A model generated the notes under the pieces. It had not been told where the DNA came from and did no database searches. It was given only the letters and a program-made list of their open reading frames with translations. Positions 33,834-42,510 of a stretch of DNA of 64,000 nucleotides are shown in pieces; positions within the stretch are counted from its first letter, which is position 1; each line of letters starts with the position of its first letter. Source of the DNA: Synergistaceae bacterium (GTDB taxonomy: Bacteria > Synergistota > Synergistia > Synergistales > Synergistaceae); the NCBI GenBank assembly GCA_030523725.1, contig JAUNHV010000002.1:62001-126000 (forward strand), given 5' to 3'. Both the position numbers and the translations under genes were made by a program.

Positions 33834-34014
33834 TAGTTAGCCAATAATAAGATTTTTATTGAAAATGACAGATTAACCGGCGCAGGTGATGGTGCCATAA
33901 TGGCAGGAAATTTTGCTGATCTTTGGAATCAGATAGTTGCAGTTTCTTCCTGCAGTGTTTGGAGTGGCTCAGTTTGTTGTCCTGCAATAGTCTTGAAAGG
34001 AGTTGTGTTAGCTG
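33834..34014 (+). other. Leader region of the amidase gene with alternative pairings
   Basis: No gene is credible here; a short open frame from 33900 runs into the amidase in another frame and resembles nothing. GCAGGAA (33903-33909) can pair with TTCCTGC (33947-33953), extended by CTGAT/ATCAG inside, or with TCCTGC (33980-33985) nearer the ribosome site. A further GGCGC/GTGCC hairpin lies at about 33880-33896. The exclusive pairings recall leader switches, but no known class is recognised. Confidence 0.35.
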
Positions 34015-35781
34015 GTGAAAAGCGTAAAAAAAATTTTTATAGCATCTTTAGTTCTAGTGTTTTTTATTTTGTGTTCCAATGTTGCCAAGGCAACTGAAGC
34101 CCAACTTTTAGATGGGGGTAAACAGATAGGGACTGTAACAGTTAAAAATGAATATGGTTTGCAATTGGTTTCTGTTGCATCACTTTTTAAGGTATTGGGA
34201 CTTGAAGCTAAATCATCCGATAACAACGGTTTGTTTGCAAGTGACAAAAGCGGACGAAGCGTATGTTTTTTCGATGGGACGAATGTTGTTCGTTCATTAG
34301 GTGAGTTTATCATTGCGAAAAAAACTGTTAAGTATGAGAAACCTTATCTTTGGTGTGATTCACAAGCTGCCTTTGCTGCTTGCCAAAAATTTCTGAAAGC
34401 GAATGGTAGATCAGTTTCCCTTTCATTAAAAGTTTCTGGACAGGAAAAAGCGAGTTTTTTTAGGGACTCGACAAGACCAATTACAATCACTGTAGAATCT
34501 GAAAAAAACAATCTTACGTTAGATGAGCTGTTAATAAAATCTGCACAAACAACAAAAACAGCCAAAAAATCGGAAGAAAAAGGCTGCGATGCAAAAATAA
34601 CGACGGAGGCAAAACCTCAGGAATCGAGCAATACAAAAACAAAAATTATAGTTGGAACAAATCAGCCTGAATCGAACATTACAGCTACTGGACAAATAGG
34701 CCAAGTAATTGCACCTAATAATCTCATCATTACAAATCCCCCCACAAAAATGTTAAAAAATCAACCTATTAAGCCAACTACGTCACAAAAATTTGTTCCT
34801 GCTCCTCTTCTTGCTAAAACAAAAACCACAAGCGAGGATTCTGTAAAAGCTAACAATGTAACACAAAAGCAAGCTTCAATCGTGCAAAAAGTGGTATCTG
34901 TTTCAGAGTCCAAGACAACAACAACAGAATCTGCCAAGCCTGCTAAACAAGAATTTGAGGAGCCCAAGCCCACAGTTATTCAGATTCCTAAAACGGCGCA
35001 GCTACGACCTGAGCAAGCTTACTTAAAAGATACTCCAGCAGTTCCACCAGTACAACGGGTAGCAAACACAACCTCACAAAAGCCCATTGTTGTGTTGGAT
35101 GCAGGGCATGGTGGACACGATCCAGGAGCGATGGCAAATAATGTTAGGGAGAAGGACATTGTCCTAAAGGCTGTACTTGAATTGGCAGAAATCTTGCGTA
35201 ATCGCGGAATTGATGTTCACCTCACTCGCTCCACAGATGTATATTTGAAGCTTTCTGAAAGGACTGCCATTGCAAATAAGCTTAATGCAAATGTTTTTGT
35301 ATCGCTACATTGTAACTCTTTAGCTAAAAAGAACTCCAGTGTTTCGGGACTTGAATATTACATCATGGCGCTTCCTCGTGATAAGGACTCTATGGCCTTG
35401 GCACTTGCTGAGAATAAGGAACTTGCAGGAGGAAGTAACGTTAGTTCATCTTCAGCTGTTACAGACAAAAAGACCAAAATTCTTTTGCAAATTCTAGGTG
35501 ACATGCAGCAAAATGACAAAATTGACGAAAGTACTACCTTTGCGGAATACCTATATAATGCATCTAGAGCCACTGGACTAAAAATGAGAAAAGTTGCACA
35601 GGCCCCTTTTTTTGTTCTCCGCGGAGCGGCTATGCCTGCAGTGCTAGCAGAACTGGGGTACCTTACTAACAAAGAGGAAGCACAAAAATTAACAACATAT
35701 GCTTATAGACAAAAACTATGTAACACTATTGCTTCTGGTATCATAGCGTATCTTAATGAACACCCTACTATTACCGAATAA
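34015..35781 (+). CDS. N-acetylmuramoyl-L-alanine amidase, AmiC-like (Amidase_3)
   Basis: Exported cell-wall hydrolase that cuts the amide bond between MurNAc and the stem peptide. Signal peptide at 1 to about 27 (SVKKIFIASLVLVFFILCSN). A copper amine oxidase-type N-terminal domain (about 30-165, likely wall binding) is followed by a long T/K/P/S-rich linker (about 165-350) and the zinc amidase domain: LDAGHGGHDPG (His ligand near 363), Glu in VREKDIV, SLHCNS and the catalytic Glu in ELGYLTN. GTG start; AAGGAG lies a rather long 12 nt or so upstream. Terminator directly downstream. Confidence 0.92.
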   Translation: MKSVKKIFIASLVLVFFILCSNVAKATEAQLLDGGKQIGTVTVKNEYGLQLVSVASLFKVLGLEAKSSDNNGLFASDKSGRSVCFFDGTNVVRSLGEFIIAKKTVKYEKPYLWCDSQAAFAACQKFLKANGRSVSLSLKVSGQEKASFFRDSTRPITITVESEKNNLTLDELLIKSAQTTKTAKKSEEKGCDAKITTEAKPQESSNTKTKIIVGTNQPESNITATGQIGQVIAPNNLIITNPPTKMLKNQPIKPTTSQKFVPAPLLAKTKTTSEDSVKANNVTQKQASIVQKVVSVSESKTTTTESAKPAKQEFEEPKPTVIQIPKTAQLRPEQAYLKDTPAVPPVQRVANTTSQKPIVVLDAGHGGHDPGAMANNVREKDIVLKAVLELAEILRNRGIDVHLTRSTDVYLKLSERTAIANKLNANVFVSLHCNSLAKKNSSVSGLEYYIMALPRDKDSMALALAENKELAGGSNVSSSSAVTDKKTKILLQILGDMQQNDKIDESTTFAEYLYNASRATGLKMRKVAQAPFFVLRGAAMPAVLAELGYLTNKEEAQKLTTYAYRQKLCNTIASGIIAYLNEHPTITE

Positions 35782-35794
35782 AAGATACAGTGCA

Positions 35795-35834
35795 AAAAAG
35801 CAGGTATCAACCGTTGGGTTGATACCTGCTTTTT
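35795..35834. terminator. Bidirectional terminator between amidase and homoserine dehydrogenase genes
   Basis: An 18-bp perfect stem (35795-35812 with 35817-35834), 4-nt loop GTTG, with A-run and T-run at the ends. It lies just past both convergent stop codons. Confidence 0.92.
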
Positions 35835-35839
35835 ATATC

Positions 35840-36862
35840 TTACTTTGTTCTTGCAAATTCTATTAAATCATGTAAAAGTGCCTGCCCTGTTTCACGTCTG
35901 CCAGCACCTGGACCAATAAGTGTTATATCTCCAAGGTTATCTGTTGTTAAGGTAATTGCATTTGTTGCACCGTTAACAGAAGCAAGAGGGTGAGTATTTT
36001 CTAATTCTCTTGGCATTACATAAAGATGAAGTCCGTTGATGTCGCGATGAATTCCAGCTATCAATTTAATTCTATGATTGTTTTTTGCAGCGATTTCTAT
36101 CATTTCTTTCGTAACATGTGTAATACCAATTCTTTTTATGGAGTTGAAATCAACATTTATTCCATAGATTAGTTTGGCTAATACAAGCACTTTGCCTGCT
36201 GGGTCAAAAGCTTCGACATCTTGCCTCGGGTTGGCTTCAGCAAATCCTAAAAGTTGCGCTTTTTTCAATGCAGCTTCGTATGTTTGCCCCTGCTCCATTT
36301 GTGACAATATGAAATTAGTTGTGCCATTCAATATCCCTTGAACTTCCAGTATCTCACATCCTGCAAGCCCATTTTTTAGGAGATCAAGAAGCGGTGTACC
36401 AGACAAAACCGTTCCTTCACAGAAAATTTTTGCACCATGTCCATCCGCTATCTGTTTCAAGTCGTCAATTGCGAGAGCAATTGGTCCCTTGTTAGTTGTG
36501 GAAACGCTAATGCCATTGTCTAGGGCAAATTTAATATGACTCATCCCAGGCTCGCCAGTTTCAAAATCTGTTGGTGTGCATTCTGCCAAAAAGTTTGCTC
36601 CGCTTGCAAGCAACACCTCTTGAAAATTACCTTTAGCTTGTTCAAAGTGTGACAAATTGTGTTCTTCATGCAATGCTAAAACGAGTTCATCAATGTCAAA
36701 TCCGTTTTTATTACATATCGTTCCTTTTATTTTGTCACTTACCATAACAAGTGAAAAGAAAAAACCAAACTTGTTTTTTAATTCATTTCTTTTTTCTGCT
36801 AAAAGTTCAATAAAGGCAGTACCAACATTACCACAACCGACCAAAGCAATCTTTATTTCCAT
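35840..36862 (-). CDS. hom: Homoserine dehydrogenase, short form without ACT domain
   Basis: Reduces aspartate semialdehyde to homoserine, the branch to threonine and methionine. NAD(P)-binding GCGNVG is at the N-terminus, TTNKGPIA near 125, the signature GILNGTTNFIL near 185, and the catalytic region ANPRQDVEAFDPAGK. At 340 aa it stops after the catalytic domain and lacks the C-terminal ACT domain, so threonine feedback through ACT is not expected. TAGGTG lies ahead of the start. It is a lone leftward gene. Confidence 0.9.
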   Translation of the reverse strand: MEIKIALVGCGNVGTAFIELLAEKRNELKNKFGFFFSLVMVSDKIKGTICNKNGFDIDELVLALHEEHNLSHFEQAKGNFQEVLLASGANFLAECTPTDFETGEPGMSHIKFALDNGISVSTTNKGPIALAIDDLKQIADGHGAKIFCEGTVLSGTPLLDLLKNGLAGCEILEVQGILNGTTNFILSQMEQGQTYEAALKKAQLLGFAEANPRQDVEAFDPAGKVLVLAKLIYGINVDFNSIKRIGITHVTKEMIEIAAKNNHRIKLIAGIHRDINGLHLYVMPRELENTHPLASVNGATNAITLTTDNLGDITLIGPGAGRRETGQALLHDLIEFARTK

Positions 36863-37055
36863 AAGAACACCTACTCTTCAATGTTTGCAGGTCATTCTAT
36901 CAAAAATAACGATAAAAGTAAATAAGTATTGTGTTAAACATTACGGCTGAAATAACTCTTTATTTTAGAAAATAAAAGGTAGAAAATAAAAATAGCCAAA
37001 AATCCAATTTTGTTGTATCATAACTCATAAGTATATTTTTTGGAGGCTGTAGGAT

Positions 37056-37385
37056 ATGAAAAGTTTTTTTGTTTCTCTGGTATTGCTTATGTTGGTATCA
37101 GCTGTTTATGTTTTTCAAAATTCAGCTATTGTGAATGTAAGATTTTTAGTTTTTAATTTTGCTTTTTCCCAGGGACTTTTCGAAGTGGGGATTTTTGCTC
37201 TTGGAGCTGCATTGATGTGGTTTTTCTCAATATTTTCTTATTTTGAGAATAGAGCTAGTTATAAGGAAAAATTAGCGGAAAGAGTAGCAGAAGTTAGACA
37301 ACTAGAAAGTGCGAATAAGATTTTGCTTGATACTTTAAGGCAAAATTCAATTGCCAACCCGTTGGAAAATCCAGAATTAAAATAA
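37056..37385 (+). CDS. LapA-domain membrane protein (DUF1049)
   Basis: Small 109-aa inner-membrane protein: two hydrophobic helices (about 4-24 and 42-62) with the VYVFQNSAIVNVRFLVFNF signature between them, followed by a charged coiled coil (about 68-100). In enterobacteria LapA acts with LapB in LPS control; in other phyla the domain is poorly understood. GGAGGC precedes the ATG. It is the first gene of the long rightward run and recJ begins 21 nt after its stop. Confidence 0.8.
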   Translation: MKSFFVSLVLLMLVSAVYVFQNSAIVNVRFLVFNFAFSQGLFEVGIFALGAALMWFFSIFSYFENRASYKEKLAERVAEVRQLESANKILLDTLRQNSIANPLENPELK

Positions 37386-37406
37386 ATTTTACAGGCTTTT
37401 TTTGTT

Positions 37407-39065
37407 GTGGTTTCTTGTATTAAGAAGTGCAATTTAACAATACACGAACCTAATGATACGACATTTCAGCTTGCGCAGAAACTTTCTTGTTCTGTTCTCC
37501 AGGCTGCTGTTTTAGAAACAAAAGGGGTTACTTTAGACACACCGCTACAAATTGCTTGGACATGGAATAAACCTGTTCTGCCTGATTTACTTGACAAATT
37601 GTATCTTGGGGCACGGTCATTACAAGCTGCAGAAACTTTAAGGAATATTTCACCTGGTGCGAAAGTTGTTGTTTACGGAGACTACGATGTAGATGGTATT
37701 TCTGCTACGAGTGTGGCAATGGATCTTGTGCTTTTTTATGGTGCATCAGTTCGTTTTTATATTCCACATCGTTTTAAGCAGGGCTATGGATTCCACGTTG
37801 ACGTGGCTCGTGACATTGTAAAGATAAATTGTGACTTAGTGATAGTTGTAGATTGTGGAACGCATGACGATGAAGCTATAAGTATACTACGAGATGCGAA
37901 TGTTCCAGTTGTCGTTTTTGATCATCATTTAGTTGAGGGACAAGTTGCTAATGCAAATGCGATTGTTAATCCTCAAATTGATGGTGATGAAATAGCCAAG
38001 AAGCTCTGTGCAACTGGAGTAATTTGGTCTTGGATATGGCAGACCGACCTTTTGCCAAAGACCAAATTGCTTGAAATGATAGATGTAGTAGCGTTGGCTA
38101 CGGTTGCTGATTGCATGCCGTTATCTTCACCTTTGAATCGTGCAATTGTTTCTCAAGGGACAGAACAGCTGAAACGTACAAAGAGAATTGGACTAAAAAC
38201 GTTGATGAATCTTCTTGATGTATCGCTTGAATGGTTAGATACCGAAGATATGTCTATGAAAATAATTCCATGTTTAAATGCAGCTGGTAGGCTATATTTT
38301 GCAGATGCAGCTGTAAATGTGTTGTGTGGTATAGGTAATGTTGTAGAATTAGCTTCTGAGCTTGTAAGCCTGAATAAGAAAAGGCGAAACCTTTCGACAA
38401 AAATATTAGAGGAAATAAAAACAGATTCATCTTGTAGTTACAGGTATGTTTTATTTAGTGATACTTGGTATTGTGGTGTGTTATCTTCTGTTGCTTCTCG
38501 TGTTTGTGTAGAACGTAACTCCCCTATTGCGCTTGTTGCGAATGTAGGAGAGATAATGAGAGGTACGTTGCGTATGCCACAAGGTGGGGATGCGGTTAGT
38601 GTGTTGAAGGAACTTGCGCCTCTCCTTAAAAGCTGGGGAGGGCACAAATTAGCAGCGGGTTTTTCTGTTCTCCCTGAAAATTGGCAAGAATTGCGCGATG
38701 GATTAGAAGAAAAACTTGCTGCTGTCATCCCGACCGAAGAGAAATTAAGTGTACTTTTATGGAATCCAAGTGAATTTGATAGACTCTGTTGGCATGATAT
38801 TACTAGTTTTGGACCTTTTGGTATAGATAATTTGTTACCTTTATTTTATGTTCCTCTAACGGGAGACGAATTGATATCCGAATTGGGGCATGATAATAAA
38901 CATTCAAAAATTAAGATATCGCATGTAACTATATTAGCTTTTGGTGTTCCTCCTTCCTCATTTGACAATGTTAAGCCAATTGGCTTAGTCTATAAGCCAC
39001 GTATAGATACTTGGAGAAACGTACCTAAACTACAGTTTGTTTTGGAGAAGTTGGTAGTTGACTAA
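37407..39065 (+). CDS. recJ: Single-stranded-DNA-specific exonuclease RecJ
   Basis: 5'-3' single-strand exonuclease of recombination and repair. DHH phosphoesterase motifs are all visible: VVYGDYDVDGISAT (near 93), VVDCGTHD, VVFDHH and VADCMPL; the DHHA1 motif is WGGHKLAAGFSV (near 415) and an OB-like C-terminal domain follows. GTG start with only a weak AGG upstream; 552 aa is slightly short for the family. Its stop TAA overlaps the rel start (TAATG). Confidence 0.92.
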   Translation: MVSCIKKCNLTIHEPNDTTFQLAQKLSCSVLQAAVLETKGVTLDTPLQIAWTWNKPVLPDLLDKLYLGARSLQAAETLRNISPGAKVVVYGDYDVDGISATSVAMDLVLFYGASVRFYIPHRFKQGYGFHVDVARDIVKINCDLVIVVDCGTHDDEAISILRDANVPVVVFDHHLVEGQVANANAIVNPQIDGDEIAKKLCATGVIWSWIWQTDLLPKTKLLEMIDVVALATVADCMPLSSPLNRAIVSQGTEQLKRTKRIGLKTLMNLLDVSLEWLDTEDMSMKIIPCLNAAGRLYFADAAVNVLCGIGNVVELASELVSLNKKRRNLSTKILEEIKTDSSCSYRYVLFSDTWYCGVLSSVASRVCVERNSPIALVANVGEIMRGTLRMPQGGDAVSVLKELAPLLKSWGGHKLAAGFSVLPENWQELRDGLEEKLAAVIPTEEKLSVLLWNPSEFDRLCWHDITSFGPFGIDNLLPLFYVPLTGDELISELGHDNKHSKIKISHVTILAFGVPPSSFDNVKPIGLVYKPRIDTWRNVPKLQFVLEKLVVD

Positions 39066-41407
39066 TGCAAAATGAAGATACGAAGACTGAAGATATTGAA
39101 TTCCAAGAAACTAAGCCGATTAGTGTTAGACATCAACATATAAGTGATATTTCTGCTTTGACAAGTTTTGCTAAGCAGGATGATGAAATGCAAACTATGA
39201 TGGAAGATTTTTGGCATCAGATTCCAAGAGTTCAGCGTATAGTTGCTCTCAGAAGAGCTTGGCAAGAATTGTGGAGTAAGGCCTCTGCCTATCTTAACAA
39301 GGATGACATGAAGTTACTTGGTTCAGCCTTTGTCTTTATGACGTTGAAACATGGCTCGCAAGTTAGGCATTCTGGAGAACCCTATTCAATTCACCCAACA
39401 TCTGTCGCTGTAATTTTAGCGTCAATAAAGGCGGATATTCCAACTGTTATAGCTGCTTTATTGCATGATATCCTTGAGGATACAGATTTTACAGAAGAAG
39501 AATTTAAAGCTCAGTTTGGTGCAACAGTCTATGCGCTTGTCAATGGTGTTACTAAATTAGATAAACATCAGTTTAACTCAACAGAAGAATATCAAGCCGA
39601 AAATCTCAGAAAGATGTTTGTGTTAATGGCAAAGGACTTTCGTGTTATTCTTATAAAATTAGCAGATAGACTTCACAACATGCGTACGATTTCTTCTCAT
39701 CGCAGGGACAAGCAAATACGAATTTCCAGGGAAACAATGGAGATTTATGCTCCTTTAGCACATAGAATCGGTTTGTACCAAATAAAAGGTGAATTAGAGG
39801 ATATATCCTTTAGAATATTAGATCCTGAGGCTTACTATGATATTAAAAGGCGTATTGCACAAAAGCTTCCAGAACGCGAAAGTGTCATAAAAGAGGTTAT
39901 AAGTGTATTACAAAAACGCCTTGCAGATGAGAATATTGAGTGTAGCATAAAGGGGCGTCCGAAACAGCTTTATAGCACTTATGAGAAAATGCACAGAAAA
40001 AATATTTCTTTTGATCAAATATATGATCTATTAGCTGTTCGTGTGATTGTTGATACCGTTGCTCAATGTTATATCGTTTTGGGATTTGTCCATTCGCTTT
40101 GGAAACCAATCGATGCTGAATTTAATGATTATATCTCAAAACCTAAGGAAAATGGTTATCAGAGTCTCCATACTACGGTTGTAGGTCCTAAAGGGCAGAC
40201 TGTAGAAATACAAATAAGAACAAAGGAAATGAATCTTTTGGCAGAATATGGGGTTGCTGCACACTGGAACTACAAAGAAGGTGGTGCCCGAATAGATACA
40301 CTGGATAAAGGACTTGACCTTATTCGCCAAAGCTTTGAGCGGGCGGTTAGTGCATCTGAGGAAAAGGCAGGTGCTGATTTTACTGATTCTGTAAAAACTG
40401 ATTTACTTTCTGAAACAATTTATGTTTCGACTCCACAGGGAAAATCATTAGGGTTGCCTTATGGCTCTACTCCTGTCGATTTCGCCTATGCTATACATAC
40501 AGAAGTGGGGCATAAGTGCATAGGGGCAAAGGTAAATGGTAGAATTGTTCCTGTGTATCAGAGGTTAAAAAGTGGAGATAGAGTTGAGATTCTAACTTCA
40601 TCACAAGGGCATCCTTCAAGGGATTGGTTAAAATTTGTAAAGGCATCACGAACAAAATCTAAAATTCGTTCGTGGTTTAATTTGCAAGAAAAGGCAGAAA
40701 AGGAAGAAAAATTCAATCGTGGAAAGGAGTTTTTGCTAAAAGAAGCTAAAAAGCGCTTTCCAGGTGAAGCTGATCCATTAGGTACATATTTGCCCAATTT
40801 GAATCAGGTTGCTCGCGATATCGGTTATACATCACTTGATGAGCTTTATGTTGCTGTTGGTGATGGAAACCATGCCCCCTCAGCCATTTGGGGAAGGGTT
40901 TCCACTATAAAGGATAAAAAATTGCCTCCAGTTTCTGTGGTACATCCTCTAAAAAGAAATCTTGATACAGAGATTATCGTAGAAGGTGCCAAGGGTGTTC
41001 TTGTCGTACTTGCAGGTTGTTGCAAACCAATTCCTGGAGATGAAATTTGCGGTGCAGTTACCAAAAATAAAGGTATTGCAATACATAGAAAATCTTGTGC
41101 AAATTTGAAAGATAGAGATACATCGAAATTGGTACCTGTTTCCTGGGGGAATGCGACCAAAGATAGATATGCTTTGAATTTGATTATAGACGGTGTGGCA
41201 CGTCAGACCTTGCTAGGCGATGTTGTTAATGCTCTCTCTCTAAATGATGCATTGATTAGTCAAATACGTAGTAGTGTGGTGAATCACAGTAGAACATTTA
41301 TAGTAGCCGAGGTTGCAGTTAGAAATTTAGAACATCTTTATCGTGTAATTGCAGCGTTGAATGGCATATCAGGTGTTTACGAGGTAAAGAGAGAGTGCGA
41401 GCGTTAA
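39065..41407 (+). CDS. rel: RelA/SpoT-type (p)ppGpp synthetase/hydrolase
   Basis: Makes and degrades (p)ppGpp in the stringent response. Order: N-terminal extension (about 1-70), HD hydrolase domain (HSGEPYSIHP, LLHDILEDT), synthetase domain (KGRPKQLYSTYEKM, DLLAVRVIV, ENGYQSLHTTVVGP, EIQIRT), TGS domain (about 450-510), and a C-terminal ACT domain. The HD motif is intact, so hydrolase activity is expected as well as synthesis. At 780 aa it is some 40-50 residues longer than usual Rel enzymes owing to the N-terminus. It overlaps recJ by one base and dtd by 13 nt. Confidence 0.94.
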   Translation: MQNEDTKTEDIEFQETKPISVRHQHISDISALTSFAKQDDEMQTMMEDFWHQIPRVQRIVALRRAWQELWSKASAYLNKDDMKLLGSAFVFMTLKHGSQVRHSGEPYSIHPTSVAVILASIKADIPTVIAALLHDILEDTDFTEEEFKAQFGATVYALVNGVTKLDKHQFNSTEEYQAENLRKMFVLMAKDFRVILIKLADRLHNMRTISSHRRDKQIRISRETMEIYAPLAHRIGLYQIKGELEDISFRILDPEAYYDIKRRIAQKLPERESVIKEVISVLQKRLADENIECSIKGRPKQLYSTYEKMHRKNISFDQIYDLLAVRVIVDTVAQCYIVLGFVHSLWKPIDAEFNDYISKPKENGYQSLHTTVVGPKGQTVEIQIRTKEMNLLAEYGVAAHWNYKEGGARIDTLDKGLDLIRQSFERAVSASEEKAGADFTDSVKTDLLSETIYVSTPQGKSLGLPYGSTPVDFAYAIHTEVGHKCIGAKVNGRIVPVYQRLKSGDRVEILTSSQGHPSRDWLKFVKASRTKSKIRSWFNLQEKAEKEEKFNRGKEFLLKEAKKRFPGEADPLGTYLPNLNQVARDIGYTSLDELYVAVGDGNHAPSAIWGRVSTIKDKKLPPVSVVHPLKRNLDTEIIVEGAKGVLVVLAGCCKPIPGDEICGAVTKNKGIAIHRKSCANLKDRDTSKLVPVSWGNATKDRYALNLIIDGVARQTLLGDVVNALSLNDALISQIRSSVVNHSRTFIVAEVAVRNLEHLYRVIAALNGISGVYEVKRECER

Positions 41408-41838
41408 TTCAACGAGTAAAAAAAGCATCTGTTGCAGTTAATGGAAAACAGGTTTCTTCCATCGGTTGTGGTGTCCTAGTTTTGCTTGGTGTAGAATCAA
41501 GTGATTCAGATACGGAAATAAAATGGTTGGCGAAAAAAATATGTAATTTAAGAGTTTTTAATAATGATGACGAAGTTATGGATAGGTCGTTGTTAGACGT
41601 TGCTGGAGAATGTTTGGTAGTATCGCAATTTACACTTTGCGCAGATTGCAGAAAAGGGAATAGACCAAGTTGGTCAAGAGCAGCAACTGCAGATTTTGCC
41701 AGAGAAGTGTATGAGAAGTTTATACAGGAAGTAAAAAATATTGGTGTTGATGTATATGCAGGGCAGTTTCAAGCTAATATGCAGGTGTCCTTGATAAATG
41801 ATGGCCCTGTTACAATTATGCTAGACACCAAGGAGTGA
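41395..41838 (+). CDS. dtd: D-aminoacyl-tRNA deacylase
   Basis: Hydrolyses D-amino acids from mischarged tRNAs. Family motifs: MRALIQRVKKASV at the start, SQFTLCAD (catalytic Thr region) and NDGPVTIMLDT (Gly-cisPro-type recognition loop region) at the end; 147 aa is the normal length. The GTG start lies inside the end of rel, with GAGG upstream. It continues the overlapping run into the MBL-fold gene. Confidence 0.95.
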   Translation: MRALIQRVKKASVAVNGKQVSSIGCGVLVLLGVESSDSDTEIKWLAKKICNLRVFNNDDEVMDRSLLDVAGECLVVSQFTLCADCRKGNRPSWSRAATADFAREVYEKFIQEVKNIGVDVYAGQFQANMQVSLINDGPVTIMLDTKE

Positions 41839-41843
41839 TCTTT

Positions 41844-42482
41844 ATGAAAATAAAAAGACTTCCAGTCGGGGCTCTTTGGACAAATTGTTACCTTGTGTGG
41901 GATTCGCAAAAACATGGTTTTTTTGTTGACCCAGGTGGTGATGCCGGTGAACTTGCTAGGTTTGCGTGCAATAATGACATAACAATCGATTGGGTAATTA
42001 TTACTCATGGACACATTGATCATATTGCAGGGCTTACCACTTTAAGAAATTTGGCTGAAAATGGCGTAGCAATTCACGAAAAAGATGCAGACTGTTTAAC
42101 TAATTCCAGCAAAAACTTATCTGATCAGTTTGTAGAGCAGACTTCTACATTTTTGGCGGCAGAGAAAACATTATTGGATGGAGAAATTCTTCATGTTGGC
42201 AATATGTCCATAGAAGTTATACATACACCTGGTCATACAAGAGGCGGAATTTGCCTCTATGTAACCGATGGAGATGAAAGCATATTGCTTTCTGGAGATA
42301 CTCTTTTTGCAAGCTCTGTTGGAAGAACTGATCTGCCTGGCGGAGATCATAACGAGTTGAAAAAATCACTGCAAAGGCTGTGTCGTTTACCAGATGCTTT
42401 AGTAGTATATCCTGGGCATGGTCCTGAAACGACCATTGGTGAAGAGAAAAAAAACAATCAATATTTTAATGGTATTGACTAG
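41844..42482 (+). CDS. MBL-fold hydrolase (glyoxalase II-like)
   Basis: Metallo-beta-lactamase-fold hydrolase with the dinuclear zinc motif ITHGHIDHIAG (HxHxDH), HTPGHTRGG, LLSGDTLFASSVGRTDLPGG and the final YPGHGPETTIGEE. This is the glyoxalase II-like YcbL subgroup. The ATG at 41844 has AAGGAG 8 nt upstream; a GTG 9 nt earlier is unlikely. Length 212 aa. It lies 5 nt after dtd. True substrate unknown. Confidence 0.9.
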   Translation: MKIKRLPVGALWTNCYLVWDSQKHGFFVDPGGDAGELARFACNNDITIDWVIITHGHIDHIAGLTTLRNLAENGVAIHEKDADCLTNSSKNLSDQFVEQTSTFLAAEKTLLDGEILHVGNMSIEVIHTPGHTRGGICLYVTDGDESILLSGDTLFASSVGRTDLPGGDHNELKKSLQRLCRLPDALVVYPGHGPETTIGEEKKNNQYFNGID

Positions 42483-42510
42483 AACCTATAAAAAATTTGG
42501 AGGCATAAAA

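Noticed and set aside
33900-34097. 65-aa open frame before the amidase
   Set aside because: It overlaps the amidase signal peptide in another frame, has no ribosome site and resembles nothing; the region reads better as a leader.
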